Assembly: GCA_910578395.1 (NCBI GenBank)
Contig: CAJTPZ010000001.1
Span: 1 to 64,000, forward strand
Direction: 5' to 3'
From: an uncultured Muribaculaceae bacterium
Lineage (GTDB): Bacteria > Bacteroidota > Bacteroidia > Bacteroidales > Muribaculaceae
Length of the DNA: 64,000 nt
Shown here piece by piece: positions 9,363 through 18,350 of the stretch (position 1 is the first letter of the stretch; every line of letters begins with the position of its first letter). The translations under genes and the position numbers were made by a program. The notes under the pieces are model-generated. The model did no database searches. It was not told the origin of the DNA and saw nothing but the letters and a program-made list of their open reading frames with translations.

Positions 9363-10979
9363 TCAACGTACGATAACAGATCTGAATGCCGGTGACTGCC
9401 ACTTTAGCAGAAGCTGGCGCACATCATCATATTCCGCCGGACTGTATACACTCTTCTTAAGGTTGATATGCCTGCTGATCGAAACAGAATCTCCATCATT
9501 GGCGATCTTCAGTTCAACACAACCTGCCGAATTTTCAATTCTTTCGCTCTTATCCTTTGTTGACGAAGAAACACCGTTGAGATTGATAGTGTAGACACAA
9601 TTCTCGTCAATAGCATATGGAATCTCAAAAAGATCCTTACGTGTAGAAGGAAGTAACTGAAGTCCCCAGCTATCGACTCCCTTGGAAGGAGATGCGACAG
9701 TATATATTGCATAAGGTGATCTCTTTGCGATAGAACCAGCCTTGATTGAACAATCGCCGGCAATACCGGCAAGAGAGCAATTATCTTTAATCACAGTAAC
9801 CGAGTCGGCACAGAGAGATATAGTGGCAGTACAATCCATTTTCACAACTGACGGATTAACGGCAATCTCGTTGCCTGCCAGGTCAAAGATAACATCGCGG
9901 TCAGCACGAAGGGCTGCATTATACTCTCCGTCACGGTTCGGATCATAAAACTTGCCGCCGACCATAACCAGATAACTGGATATATTACTTATATTTCTGG
10001 CTGTAATCTCTTTAGGGAATACAACTACCATTTGAGCGTCAATACCTTCTCCTCGAAGTATCTTTGCCATAGCGGCTGCTTTTTCTGCAGGGGTTCCGTA
10101 TGCGCTTCCGACCACCTCCGAGCACTGGCGCAGGTTGTAACCGGTAAGATCTGGAGTAACACTGCCGGTAGCGATACGGCTGCGCATAAATTTCTGTACG
10201 GCGGCAATTTTTTCGTCAACCGACATAGTATCCGTCACCACATCAGGCAAACGGCAGATATCGAATGTCTCTACCGTCAGAGGTCGCAGATTCTCGGCAA
10301 GCGAGGCTGAATTTGTAGCCGTGAAACGTATGGTACCCGTATGATTGACAGGACTGTGCGGGTCACCCGAAGCAGCGGGAATATTACGGAAAGTCCAGAT
10401 ATATGTGTTTCCCCTGATCACGGGTTCCAACTTCACCCCGTCCAGACTCCAGTTAAGCTTGTTGCTGCCGTCTGGGAGATTGATAATGATCTTATATTCC
10501 TTTATATTGGCGCCCTGGACCGGAATGATACGGTCAATGTCGAGAGTTGGAGCACCTTCAGGTTTACCCTTTATGCTGTAAGATAGAGAGGCGGTAGCGC
10601 CGGTCTCAAGACCTGTGTGCGTGACTACCATCTCGCGCAGACCATTGTAAGCTGACGAATTGGCTGCGGCCGACGGCAGTACCTCATTAAAAGCGTTGGC
10701 AGGAGCATCAATACGAGTTCCATCGCTTTGAATCGTATAACACTCGTTGATCTTCAACGTCTGAAATTCCGGATTATAGACTATGAAAGTCTCACCGAAA
10801 AGCGAGTTGAAAGCAAACTGTGTATTGTAAGTCAGAGACTTGAAATAATCGTAGTCTATAGAGCCATCGGAATTGAGCGTATATGTCTCCGTGACACTGT
10901 TCAGCGTTGCGTCGCTGTTCTGTGCGACAGCGGCAGTGACGGCAAAAATAGCAAATGCCGATATGATAATCTTCTTCAT
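9363..10979 (-). CDS. DUF3857-type protein with degenerate transglutaminase domain
   Basis: A 538-residue secreted protein (signal peptide 1-19 ending in AVAQ) with the same layout as its upstream neighbour: an N-terminal beta-rich DUF3857-like region (about 25-240), then a transglutaminase-like core (about 250-350), then a beta domain. Aligned by eye to the neighbour, the catalytic Cys position is Pro297 (GTPAEKAAAMAKILR against GVCKDKAALLISMLR) and the His position falls on Ser. Only the Asp (Asp346 in YDP) remains. It should therefore have no transglutaminase or protease activity and may be a binding partner or scaffold. It is 10 nt downstream of the active paralogue in the same operon. 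Confidence 0.75.
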   Translation of the reverse strand: MKKIIISAFAIFAVTAAVAQNSDATLNSVTETYTLNSDGSIDYDYFKSLTYNTQFAFNSLFGETFIVYNPEFQTLKINECYTIQSDGTRIDAPANAFNEVLPSAAANSSAYNGLREMVVTHTGLETGATASLSYSIKGKPEGAPTLDIDRIIPVQGANIKEYKIIINLPDGSNKLNWSLDGVKLEPVIRGNTYIWTFRNIPAASGDPHSPVNHTGTIRFTATNSASLAENLRPLTVETFDICRLPDVVTDTMSVDEKIAAVQKFMRSRIATGSVTPDLTGYNLRQCSEVVGSAYGTPAEKAAAMAKILRGEGIDAQMVVVFPKEITARNISNISSYLVMVGGKFYDPNRDGEYNAALRADRDVIFDLAGNEIAVNPSVVKMDCTATISLCADSVTVIKDNCSLAGIAGDCSIKAGSIAKRSPYAIYTVASPSKGVDSWGLQLLPSTRKDLFEIPYAIDENCVYTINLNGVSSSTKDKSERIENSAGCVELKIANDGDSVSISRHINLKKSVYSPAEYDDVRQLLLKWQSPAFRSVIVR

Positions 10980-10989
10980 GTCCTTGCGA

Positions 10990-12954
10990 TTATTTCTTTA
11001 CGAAAACAAATTCCGAATCAGCCAGATCTTTATATGCCTTTACAGCATTGCGGAAATCCGTCCAATCCCCGGCCTCATACACTCGTTTGCCAAGCGAAAG
11101 TTTTGTGTCTACTGTCACAGTATTGCCGGAACTACTGATCTTACTGCTGAAAGAAGCAATGTCAGAGTTTATGTCCGTACTGCTGTCGGTGGTTGATACA
11201 CCGTCTTTCTGATATCCCTTAGGCAACGTCATGGTTTCCTTTAGCTCGACAAGACGCGAGCATGAATCCTTGAATCCATAATCACGTGATTCCTTGTCAG
11301 TATCTACACGCATAAACGATTTTATTCCGCTGTATAGATTGCTCAGCACAAAAGGTCGGCATATCATCACACCATCACCTGTGATGGCATAGTCGGGAAT
11401 CCTGAATTTCATTTTGAGCACCACCGGACCTTTCTGATAATTCTTCGCATCAGGGCAAGAGTAACTTACAAGTTTTGCCTGCGGCGAGACACGCTGGAGT
11501 TCTGCTTCAAGCGCACGGCTGACACGATCGGCAAAACTCTGAAGGAACGGGCGTCTGACAGCGGCATCCGATTGTCCTTCAGCATTTACCGTAACCTCTC
11601 CTTCAAGAGTTCCGTCTGACAGCACATGTGTATTTGCTGTAAGTATCAAAAAATGATTCTCGGGAGCGGAAACCGGAGTAAGCAGAAGATCGCTTCCCTC
11701 TGGAACACCCGGAAGATAATTCTGCTGCTGCTCGGCGCTTGACCATAGCTCTCGGTTAAATGGTACCCATGTCGGGTCAAGAGGCATATACTGTCCATTG
11801 CTTAGTTTTACCACAGCCACGCAGTGGTTGAAGTGGTCTGCCGGAATCTGCTCGATACGCGATCCAGCCATAGTCATGGCCGGATAAGCCTCGAAGCCGG
11901 CCATTCTCAGCATCGAGATAAGCAGAGCTGCCTTATCCTTGCACACTCCTGCCCTATCGGTAAAATTAGTATGTGTATTGTGCAGGGTATATCCCTCTCC
12001 CTTGCCCATCGGGATACCTGAATAACGCATATTGTCGGCCACCCAGTGTGTAAGTATCGCGATACGCTCCATCTCGTCAGTCTTGCCACGGAGAAGTTCA
12101 TCAACCTTTTTCTGAGCCTCAGGAGTAGGATCAAAACTGCCATAATCCTCATTGACATTATAAAACCAGAGCGATTTCTCTTTCCAGTCTGAAGTTGATG
12201 ACATCATCAGCTTAGGAGCCACATCGTATAGGTCGACCATATTGGGCTCCTTAGAAAACGGCATTGCTCCGTTCACAGCAAAAGTATAGACCCTACGGTC
12301 TCCGTCGAATTTGACCGAGCTCGAACAATCTCCCTGAAAAAACTCATACTGCACCTCCTTGTCACGCGGGACACTCACACGATATACCTTACGTACCGTA
12401 GGGCTGCTGACCCAGAATGGTACTATATCGTAGAATTCACCTCGCATTGGGGGCACAAAACGCTCCTCGTCACTTTCGCCTGAAGCAAGCAACGCATAAG
12501 TGAATCCTTTTTTATGTATCGTATAGTCAATGATGTCGCCTGGCTGTAGCATACCCGGCTCCATCATGATCTGACGGGCTCCCCAGTATATCGAACGAGC
12601 TGGAGCAGCGTAATCACAGACTTTGTCTACATCCAGAGCCGTGGCAGAACCATCCGGATGATACACTTTCATTTCGGCAAATTCGGCAAATGCCGTCAGT
12701 GGATCGTAATCGTATTTTATGACACGGTTGGCCAGAGCGCCATCCTCGTTGTTGATTTGAATAACACGGCGTATGACAAACTTGCCGGAACCAAGCTCCG
12801 AAACCTCGACACTCGTACTGTCCAGAAGAACTGTCTGCTGACCATTGGCAAAAGCTCCGTTGGCTGCGGCTTCGACTTGTTGGGCTCTCCAGTCCTGTGC
12901 CATCACCGACAGCGGCAGACCTATAGAGCAACATAATAATGATAGCAGTCTCAT
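10990..12954 (-). CDS. DUF3857 / transglutaminase-like secreted protein, catalytic triad intact
   Basis: A 654-residue exported protein with signal peptide 1-19 (SVMAQ), a DUF3857-like N-terminal beta domain, a papain-like transglutaminase core and a C-terminal beta region. The triad is visible as Cys338 (GVCKDKAALL), His377 (FNHCVAVV) and Asp393 (PLDPTW). Such cores usually act as cysteine peptidases or cross-linkers in the periplasm; the substrate here is unknown. It is the first gene of a two-gene operon with an inactive paralogue. A TACATTTG -7 box lies about 70 nt upstream. Confidence 0.82.
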   Translation of the reverse strand: MRLLSLLCCSIGLPLSVMAQDWRAQQVEAAANGAFANGQQTVLLDSTSVEVSELGSGKFVIRRVIQINNEDGALANRVIKYDYDPLTAFAEFAEMKVYHPDGSATALDVDKVCDYAAPARSIYWGARQIMMEPGMLQPGDIIDYTIHKKGFTYALLASGESDEERFVPPMRGEFYDIVPFWVSSPTVRKVYRVSVPRDKEVQYEFFQGDCSSSVKFDGDRRVYTFAVNGAMPFSKEPNMVDLYDVAPKLMMSSTSDWKEKSLWFYNVNEDYGSFDPTPEAQKKVDELLRGKTDEMERIAILTHWVADNMRYSGIPMGKGEGYTLHNTHTNFTDRAGVCKDKAALLISMLRMAGFEAYPAMTMAGSRIEQIPADHFNHCVAVVKLSNGQYMPLDPTWVPFNRELWSSAEQQQNYLPGVPEGSDLLLTPVSAPENHFLILTANTHVLSDGTLEGEVTVNAEGQSDAAVRRPFLQSFADRVSRALEAELQRVSPQAKLVSYSCPDAKNYQKGPVVLKMKFRIPDYAITGDGVMICRPFVLSNLYSGIKSFMRVDTDKESRDYGFKDSCSRLVELKETMTLPKGYQKDGVSTTDSSTDINSDIASFSSKISSSGNTVTVDTKLSLGKRVYEAGDWTDFRNAVKAYKDLADSEFVFVKK

Positions 12955-13022
12955 TGCGATTTATGATGTTGTATGATTGATATGCTTGTTGTATGCAGTC
13001 TTAGCGTTGCCGACCGCACATG

Positions 13023-13030
13023 CAAATGTA
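13023..13030 (-). promoter_or_regulatory. -7 box of the DUF3857 operon
   Basis: TACATTTG on the minus strand (13030-13023) fits TAnnTTTG. No TTG is found at the usual -33 spacing, so the call rests on the -7 element and its position 69 nt before the start codon. Confidence 0.45.
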
Positions 13031-13130
13031 ATTCTTATTTCTTTCTCATGCCACTACCTCAGTGATCTTTCACTTTTAATGTCCCAAAAATGTGGCAAAA
13101 TATGTTGTAATACATGGATATTATAACAAA

Positions 13131-13183
13131 AGATCGAGCAGGCTACAAACACCTTGAACCAGTGTTCACAACCCGCTCGATCT
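13131..13183 (-). terminator. terminator of the lysC-lysA-ABC-F operon
   Basis: A 9-bp stem (13131-13139 with 13175-13183) encloses a smaller TGAAC/GTTCA hairpin. On the minus strand it is followed by TTTTGTTATAAT. It lies 23 nt past the ABC-F stop. Confidence 0.6.
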
Positions 13184-13206
13184 ATAATTCTGACACCAGG
13201 ACAGAC

Positions 13207-14835
13207 TTATCGCTTCGCGCTTACGCCATAAAGACGCTCTCTTGCCGCCTGTACCCGTTCGTCGGTGATATAATCGTCATATTCCGTCATCTTGTCGATG
13301 ATACCGTTTGGAGTCAGTTCTATGATACGGTTCGATATCGTCTGGATAAACTCATGGTCATGCGATGCCATGAGTATATTGCCCTTGAAACCCTGCAATG
13401 TATTGTTGAAAGCCTGGATCGACTCAAGATCAAGATGGTTGGTCGGAGAGTCAAGTATCAGAGTGTTGGCGTCACTCATCATCATACGGGCGATCATGCA
13501 GCGCATTTTCTCACCACCTGAAAGCACCGAAGACTTTTTCAACACCTCTTCACCCGAAAAAAGCATCTTACCGAGAAAACCCTTAAGATAAATCTCACTT
13601 GAATCGTTGCTGAACTGACACAACCAGTCGACAAGATTCAGGTCAGTATTGAAGAACATTGAATTATCCAGAGGAAGATACGCCGTAGTGATCGTCTGCC
13701 CCCACTCGTAGGTTCCTTCATCTGCCTTCCGGTTACCGCTCACGATTTCAAAAAGAGCCGTCATCGCTCTCGGGTCATGCGACAGGAATGTCACCTTGTC
13801 GCCCTTCTCGATCTGGAAATTCACATCCTTGAACAGGACTTCGCCGTCAATGCTCGCTGTTAGCCCCTTGACCTCAAGGATTTTGTTGCCAGGTTCACGG
13901 TTAGGAGTGAATATGATACCCGGATAGCGGCGCGAAGAAGGCTGTATTTCCTCCACATTAAGCTTCTCAAGCATCTTCTTGCGTGATGTTGTCTGTTTGC
14001 TCTTCGACACATTGGCGCTGAAGCGCTGGATAAATTCCATGAGTTCCTTACGCTTCTCCTCGGCTTTCTTGTTGGCCTGTTGCTGCTGACGCAAAGCGAG
14101 CTGGCTCGACTGATACCAAAAACTGTAGTTACCGGCAAAAAGCGAAACCTTGCTATAGTCGATATCGAGTGTGTGTGTCGAAACCGAGTCGAGGAAATGT
14201 CGGTCATGCGACACAATCAGCACTGTATTCTCAAACTTCGACAGATAGTCCTCCAGCCAGGCCACAGTCTCAAGATCGAGGTCATTGGTCGGCTCGTCGA
14301 GCAAAAGGTTGTCAGGATTACCAAAAAGAGCTTTGGCCAGAAGCACGCGCACTTTCTCGTTGGCACTCATGTCACGCATGAGTGTGTAGTGGCTTTCTTC
14401 CTTTATACCGAGACCCGACAGAAGTGCCGCCGCATCGCTCTCGGCATTCCAGCCCTCAAGCTCTGCAAATTTTTCCTCCAGTTCCGAAGCGCGTATTCCA
14501 TCCTCGTCGGTAAAATCTCCTTTTGAGTATAACGCATTCTTCTCCTGTATGATGTCCCAAAGCACCGTGTGACCCATCATCACGGTATCGAGCACTGTAT
14601 AATCGTCAAATTTAAAGTGATCCTGCTCGAGCACACTCAACCTCTCTCCGGGACCAAGTGTTACCGTGCCGTGTGTCGGCGAAAGTTCTCCGCTCAGAAT
14701 TCTCATCAGCGTAGACTTGCCGGCACCGTTAGCTCCGATCACACCGTAGCAGTTGCCAGGAGTGAATTTCAGGTTTACATCCTGAAAAAGCACCCGTTTT
14801 CCAAACTGTATGCCAAGATTGTTTACTGTTATCAC
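13207..14835 (-). CDS. ABC-F family ATPase (YbiT-like) with one degenerate ATP site
   Basis: A soluble 542-residue protein with two ABC cassettes and no membrane segments. ABC-F proteins bind the ribosome and act in translation or antibiotic protection. Cassette 1 has an intact Walker A (GANGAGKST, 34-42) and Walker B (LLLDEPTND, Glu181), but its signature reads MSANEK (156-161) instead of LSGGQ. A charged linker (about 245-300) follows. Cassette 2 has a normal signature LSGGEK (438-443) but a ruined Walker A (LSHDPRAMT, with Ala357 at the lysine position) and Ser463 in place of the catalytic Glu. The start is GTG with AAAGAGG upstream, because the frame closes just before it. It is 24 nt after lysA in the same operon. 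Confidence 0.88.
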   Translation of the reverse strand: MITVNNLGIQFGKRVLFQDVNLKFTPGNCYGVIGANGAGKSTLMRILSGELSPTHGTVTLGPGERLSVLEQDHFKFDDYTVLDTVMMGHTVLWDIIQEKNALYSKGDFTDEDGIRASELEEKFAELEGWNAESDAAALLSGLGIKEESHYTLMRDMSANEKVRVLLAKALFGNPDNLLLDEPTNDLDLETVAWLEDYLSKFENTVLIVSHDRHFLDSVSTHTLDIDYSKVSLFAGNYSFWYQSSQLALRQQQQANKKAEEKRKELMEFIQRFSANVSKSKQTTSRKKMLEKLNVEEIQPSSRRYPGIIFTPNREPGNKILEVKGLTASIDGEVLFKDVNFQIEKGDKVTFLSHDPRAMTALFEIVSGNRKADEGTYEWGQTITTAYLPLDNSMFFNTDLNLVDWLCQFSNDSSEIYLKGFLGKMLFSGEEVLKKSSVLSGGEKMRCMIARMMMSDANTLILDSPTNHLDLESIQAFNNTLQGFKGNILMASHDHEFIQTISNRIIELTPNGIIDKMTEYDDYITDERVQAARERLYGVSAKR

Positions 14836-14859
14836 AGATCTGTCCTCTTTACCTGATTA

Positions 14860-16020
14860 TTAATTTTTTTCTCCGGGGAGATCATAAAACGATGCCGGAA
14901 GCTCTCGCAGATTGTACTGTGAGGCCATTATCTGACCGTAAGCTCCTGCCGAACGTAATGCAAGCAGATCGCCACGCTTCACCTCGGCAAGCTTTTCATC
15001 ACGCGCGAAGCAATCAGTCGACTCACATATCGGTCCGACTACATCATACACATCAACAGGTGCATCATTTTCTGCCGTCAGATTCTCAATATTGTGATGA
15101 GCCTGATAAAGAGCCGGACGTATCAGATCAGTAAAGCCTGCATCCACAATTGCAAACTTGCGGTTCACGCCTTGCTTGACGTAGATCACGCGCGTGATCA
15201 GCGATCCACATTGGGCAACCACTGAGCGGCCAAGCTCAAAATGAAGTTCCTGGCCATCACGCAGCTTTATTGCGTCAAACATTTTGAAATACCCTTCAAA
15301 ATCAGGTATCGGGTTGCCATCGGGATCATTATAATCAATGCCGAGTCCACCGCCTACATTTATTGTCGGGAACGTAACACCCTTCGCCTCCCATTCGTCA
15401 AGCATACGGTTTACAGTTTCGGCAAGCATGGCATAAGGAGTCATGTCGGTAAGCTGCGATCCTATATGGAAATGGAGCCCCTTGATCTCCACATTACCGA
15501 GAGTCTGTGCAAGAGAGATCACCTCGCCGATCTGCGTCATCGGAATACCGAATTTGTTTTCCGATGTACCGGTAGTGATATATTTATGGGTATGGGCGTC
15601 GATATTGGGATTCACGCGGAATGCCACTGGAGCTTTCTTACCCATTTCACAGGCAAGCTCATTGATTACCTCAAGCTCCGGTATAGACTCCACATTAAAA
15701 CAGGCTATCCCGTTCTCAAGACCGAGGCGTATTTCGTCATCGGTTTTTCCTACACCGGCAAACACCACTTTCTCCGCCGGTATTCCGGCATCCAGTGCTG
15801 CACGCACCTCGCCTCCACTCACACAGTCGGCACCGAAACCGACACCTGCAATCTCATCCAGTATAGCCCCGTTAGCATTGGCTTTCAGAGCATAATGAAC
15901 CTTATAGGATGGACGCGAAGCAAGAGATTTTTTTATTGCTGCAAGAGTTTCCCCGAGCAGCTTCATGTCATAATAATAAAACGGAGTCTTTACCCCTGAG
16001 AAATCTTCTATCGGAAACAT
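14860..16020 (-). CDS. lysA: diaminopimelate decarboxylase
   Basis: A PLP-dependent fold-III enzyme that decarboxylates meso-diaminopimelate to L-lysine, the last step of the pathway. The PLP lysine is Lys46 in HYALKAN. HFHIGSQL, GGGLGIDY and the active-site CESTDCFARD (near residue 330) are all present. The 386-residue length is normal when started at the ATG at 16020 (MFPIEDFSG); a longer frame to 16110 would overlap lysC. It lies 25 nt downstream of aspartate kinase, so the first and last steps of lysine synthesis are co-transcribed. Confidence 0.93.
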   Translation of the reverse strand: MFPIEDFSGVKTPFYYYDMKLLGETLAAIKKSLASRPSYKVHYALKANANGAILDEIAGVGFGADCVSGGEVRAALDAGIPAEKVVFAGVGKTDDEIRLGLENGIACFNVESIPELEVINELACEMGKKAPVAFRVNPNIDAHTHKYITTGTSENKFGIPMTQIGEVISLAQTLGNVEIKGLHFHIGSQLTDMTPYAMLAETVNRMLDEWEAKGVTFPTINVGGGLGIDYNDPDGNPIPDFEGYFKMFDAIKLRDGQELHFELGRSVVAQCGSLITRVIYVKQGVNRKFAIVDAGFTDLIRPALYQAHHNIENLTAENDAPVDVYDVVGPICESTDCFARDEKLAEVKRGDLLALRSAGAYGQIMASQYNLRELPASFYDLPGEKN

Positions 16021-16045
16021 TCTTAAAAATGAAAGTCTTAAAAAT

Positions 16046-17368
16046 TCAATGCTTGAAAAGATGGCTTGACAATGCCTGGAGTGCAGCAACCTTGTCCTGC
16101 TTTCTGACAAGGAAAGAGATATTGAAATTAGAACCGCCGTAACTGATCATACGCACAGGTATATCTTTCAGGGCATCAAGAGCACGGGCCTCAAATCCCA
16201 TATTCTGCCAGTCCATGTCGCCGACTACACAGATAATGACCATATCATGGTCAATGGTCACCGTTCCAAATTTCTTCAGATCATCGACAATGCGGGTCAG
16301 ATCACGCTCATTGTCGATAGTTACCGACACACCTACCTCCGATGTCGCGATCATGTCGATAGGCGTGCGGTATGTTTCGAAAATCTCGAACACCTTGCGC
16401 AAAAAGCCATAGGCAAGCAGCATACGGCCACTCTTGATCTTGATCGCAGTAATATTGTCCTTGGCTGCTATAGCCTTTATCGTGCGTGACGGAGCCGAGT
16501 TGTAGATCAGTGTACCCTTTGCATCAGGCTGCATGGTGTTGAGCAGTCTCACAGGGATATTGTTAAGCTTGGCAGGAAGCACGCATGTAGGATGCAGTAT
16601 CTTGGCACCGAAATAGGCAAGCTCTGCAGCCTCCTCAAAATGCAGCTCCTCGACCGGGGTCGTATTCTCTACAAATCTCGGATCGTTGTTATGCATTCCG
16701 TCAATATCGGTCCATATCTCGATCTCTTCCGCGTTTACAGCCGCACCTATGAGCGAAGCCGTCAAGTCACTGCCGCCACGCTGCAGATTGTCGACCTCTC
16801 CGTAGAAATTACGGCAGATATATCCCTGAGTCAGATATAGATCGGCATCGGCATATTTTTCGAGCAACATGCGCAGATTCTTCTCGATATAGGCTGTGTC
16901 AGGTTCCGCATTCTTATCGGTCTTCATGAAATCAAGTGCCGGAAGCATCACGACATTGACACCGCACACCCGAAGCCACAGATTCATCAGAGCAGTCGAC
17001 ATTATCTCTCCCTGAGCAAGGATTTCCTTCTCCTCAAAGACAGTAAAAATCTCCCTGATAAACGTGCGTATGTAGTTAAAACAACCCTGTATCTCCTTTT
17101 CCGCCTCAGCCTTAATTGCACCGTTATCGCCGAACAGGTCTTCTATCACACCGGCATACTTGCGCTCCAATGTATTGATAACCTCCTTTGCTCCGTCAGG
17201 ATTACGTTTATGAAGGTAATCGCATATCTCGACAAGCGTGTTGGTCGTACCGGACATCGCCGACAACACTACTATATTCTTTTTACCGCGTCCCATTACA
17301 AGACGTGCGACATCTTTGATGCGCTCAGGCGTACCAACCGAGGTTCCGCCAAACTTCATTACCTTCAT
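16046..17368 (-). CDS. lysC: aspartate kinase, monofunctional
   Basis: Phosphorylates L-aspartate to open the lysine/threonine/methionine/DAP pathway. The kinase domain starts VMKFGGTSVG (residues 3-12), with GGSDLTAS near residue 200 and the aspartate-binding TDIDGMHNNDPR. The last 140 residues hold two ACT repeats, the usual site of feedback control by lysine or threonine. At 440 residues it is not fused to homoserine dehydrogenase. It heads an operon with lysA and an ABC-F ATPase. Confidence 0.92.
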   Translation of the reverse strand: MKVMKFGGTSVGTPERIKDVARLVMGRGKKNIVVLSAMSGTTNTLVEICDYLHKRNPDGAKEVINTLERKYAGVIEDLFGDNGAIKAEAEKEIQGCFNYIRTFIREIFTVFEEKEILAQGEIMSTALMNLWLRVCGVNVVMLPALDFMKTDKNAEPDTAYIEKNLRMLLEKYADADLYLTQGYICRNFYGEVDNLQRGGSDLTASLIGAAVNAEEIEIWTDIDGMHNNDPRFVENTTPVEELHFEEAAELAYFGAKILHPTCVLPAKLNNIPVRLLNTMQPDAKGTLIYNSAPSRTIKAIAAKDNITAIKIKSGRMLLAYGFLRKVFEIFETYRTPIDMIATSEVGVSVTIDNERDLTRIVDDLKKFGTVTIDHDMVIICVVGDMDWQNMGFEARALDALKDIPVRMISYGGSNFNISFLVRKQDKVAALQALSSHLFKH

Positions 17369-17463
17369 CTTGCGATTTGAGATATTTATGTTTTTTGTTT
17401 GTACTCCCTATATTAAACTTTACTTGGTGCAACCAACCTGCCACACCCTCCATAATCGGTGTG

Positions 17464-17471
17464 CAAAGATA
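17464..17471 (-). promoter_or_regulatory. -7 box of the lysC operon
   Basis: A perfect TATCTTTG on the minus strand (17471-17464), 96 nt upstream of lysC, gives a leader of about 90 nt. No clear TTG at the -33 spacing. Confidence 0.5.
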
Positions 17472-17547
17472 GAAATTTATAGTGACTTACACTCCCTCCC
17501 GACCTTTAATTTGATAAATTTCACCTCCATCTTCCCAACATTATATG

Positions 17548-17579
17548 TTGTTGCCGCGTTATACTGTAAAATATAATTG
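17548..17579 (+). promoter_or_regulatory. promoter of the cytoplasmic thioredoxin gene
   Basis: TTG (17548-17550), 21 nt, then TATAATTG (17572-17579), one base off TAnnTTTG. The predicted RNA start near 17586 lies after the possible TTG start at 17577 and before the ATG at 17604, which decides the start codon. Confidence 0.5.
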
Positions 17580-17603
17580 AAAAACACAAAAACTACTAAC
17601 CAG

Positions 17604-17909
17604 ATGGATAATTTTAACGATATTATAAAGAGCTCCAAACCTACCCTTGTCGATTTCTTTGCCACATGGTGCGGTCCATGCAAAATGCAGTCTCCTATTA
17701 TCGACAAAGTCAAGGAAAGCATGGGAGAGTCGGCAAATGTAATAAAAATAGATATCGACAACAACCAACGGCTTGCAGCCCTGTATCATGTCCGGTCAGT
17801 GCCGACACTCATCCTGTTCAAAGACGGTGAGCCGCTGTGGCGTACGGTCGGCGTCCAGACACAGGACGTCCTTGAAACAAAAATACGTGAATACACCTCC
17901 TCCAAATAA
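17604..17909 (+). CDS. trxA: thioredoxin
   Basis: A 101-residue cytoplasmic thioredoxin that reduces protein disulfides with electrons from thioredoxin reductase. The active site WCGPCKMQ lies near residue 23 and the cis-Pro loop SVPTLILF near residue 66. No signal peptide is present, in contrast to the exported thioredoxin at 7241. I use the ATG at 17604 because the alternative upstream TTG falls inside the promoter. It is a single-gene transcript between its own promoter and terminator. Confidence 0.92.
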   Translation: MDNFNDIIKSSKPTLVDFFATWCGPCKMQSPIIDKVKESMGESANVIKIDIDNNQRLAALYHVRSVPTLILFKDGEPLWRTVGVQTQDVLETKIREYTSSK

Positions 17910-17959
17910 TATACACACAGTTTCTTTTCTTCTTTCTTTTTTGTTCTCCATAGTTCTGA

Positions 17960-17995
17960 GGCCGCGTCAATAAAATATTGGCGCGGTCACTTTTT
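17960..17995 (+). terminator. thioredoxin terminator
   Basis: A 13-bp stem (17960-17972 with 17976-17988, two G-U pairs) with a 3-nt loop is followed by ACTTTTT. It lies 51 nt after the trxA stop. Confidence 0.8.
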
Positions 17996-18154
17996 ATCAT
18001 ATCGCAGCAAAAACAAGAACGACATTTTCAAACTTTTTCCACGTGAAAAACTCCGGGAATTCATGACTTACGGCATTTATCTTTACTTTTTCATACAATC
18101 GTCAATATTTTAACAACAGTTAACTATTGGGGGGGTAAAATTTTAAAAATTGTA

Positions 18155-18162
18155 TATTTTTG
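18155..18162 (+). promoter_or_regulatory. -7 box of the PUL (susC) transcript
   Basis: TATTTTTG matches TAnnTTTG and would start RNA near 18169, leaving a leader of about 180 nt before susC. The region before it holds a run of eight G residues (18129-18136) and no well-placed -33 TTG. Confidence 0.5.
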
Positions 18163-18350
18163 TAACAACTCTTTTAATGAGCTGAAAATCGGCCGACAAC
18201 CCATGAGAAACAAGATAGGGCATAACCTGGCCCTATTGCCGCTGATATCGTGAACCGGAACTTTTTTAGACCTTAAAATGAGAACCCATACCGTGAGGTA
18301 TAGAATAAACCCAATAAACCAATTATATAATAACCCCAAAAATCTAAAAC
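18163..18350 (+). other. long susC leader with a short ORF and hairpin
   Basis: The roughly 180-nt untranslated leader contains an ATG at 18203 opening a 16-codon ORF (MRNKIGHNLALLPLIS, stop at 18251). Inside it is a 7-bp stem (18215-18221 with 18230-18236). A run of six T follows at 18264-18269 and a small ATACC/GGTAT hairpin lies near 18289-18302. The rest of the 355-nt gap (17996-18154) is AT-rich with no gene. Whether the short ORF is translated is unknown. Confidence 0.4.

Noticed and set aside
15241..15999. Plus-strand open frame opposite lysA
   Set aside because: It is fully inside a well-supported diaminopimelate decarboxylase gene on the other strand.
17577..17603. TTG start for the cytoplasmic thioredoxin
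   Set aside because: It lies within the -7 box; the ATG at 17604 gives the normal thioredoxin length.
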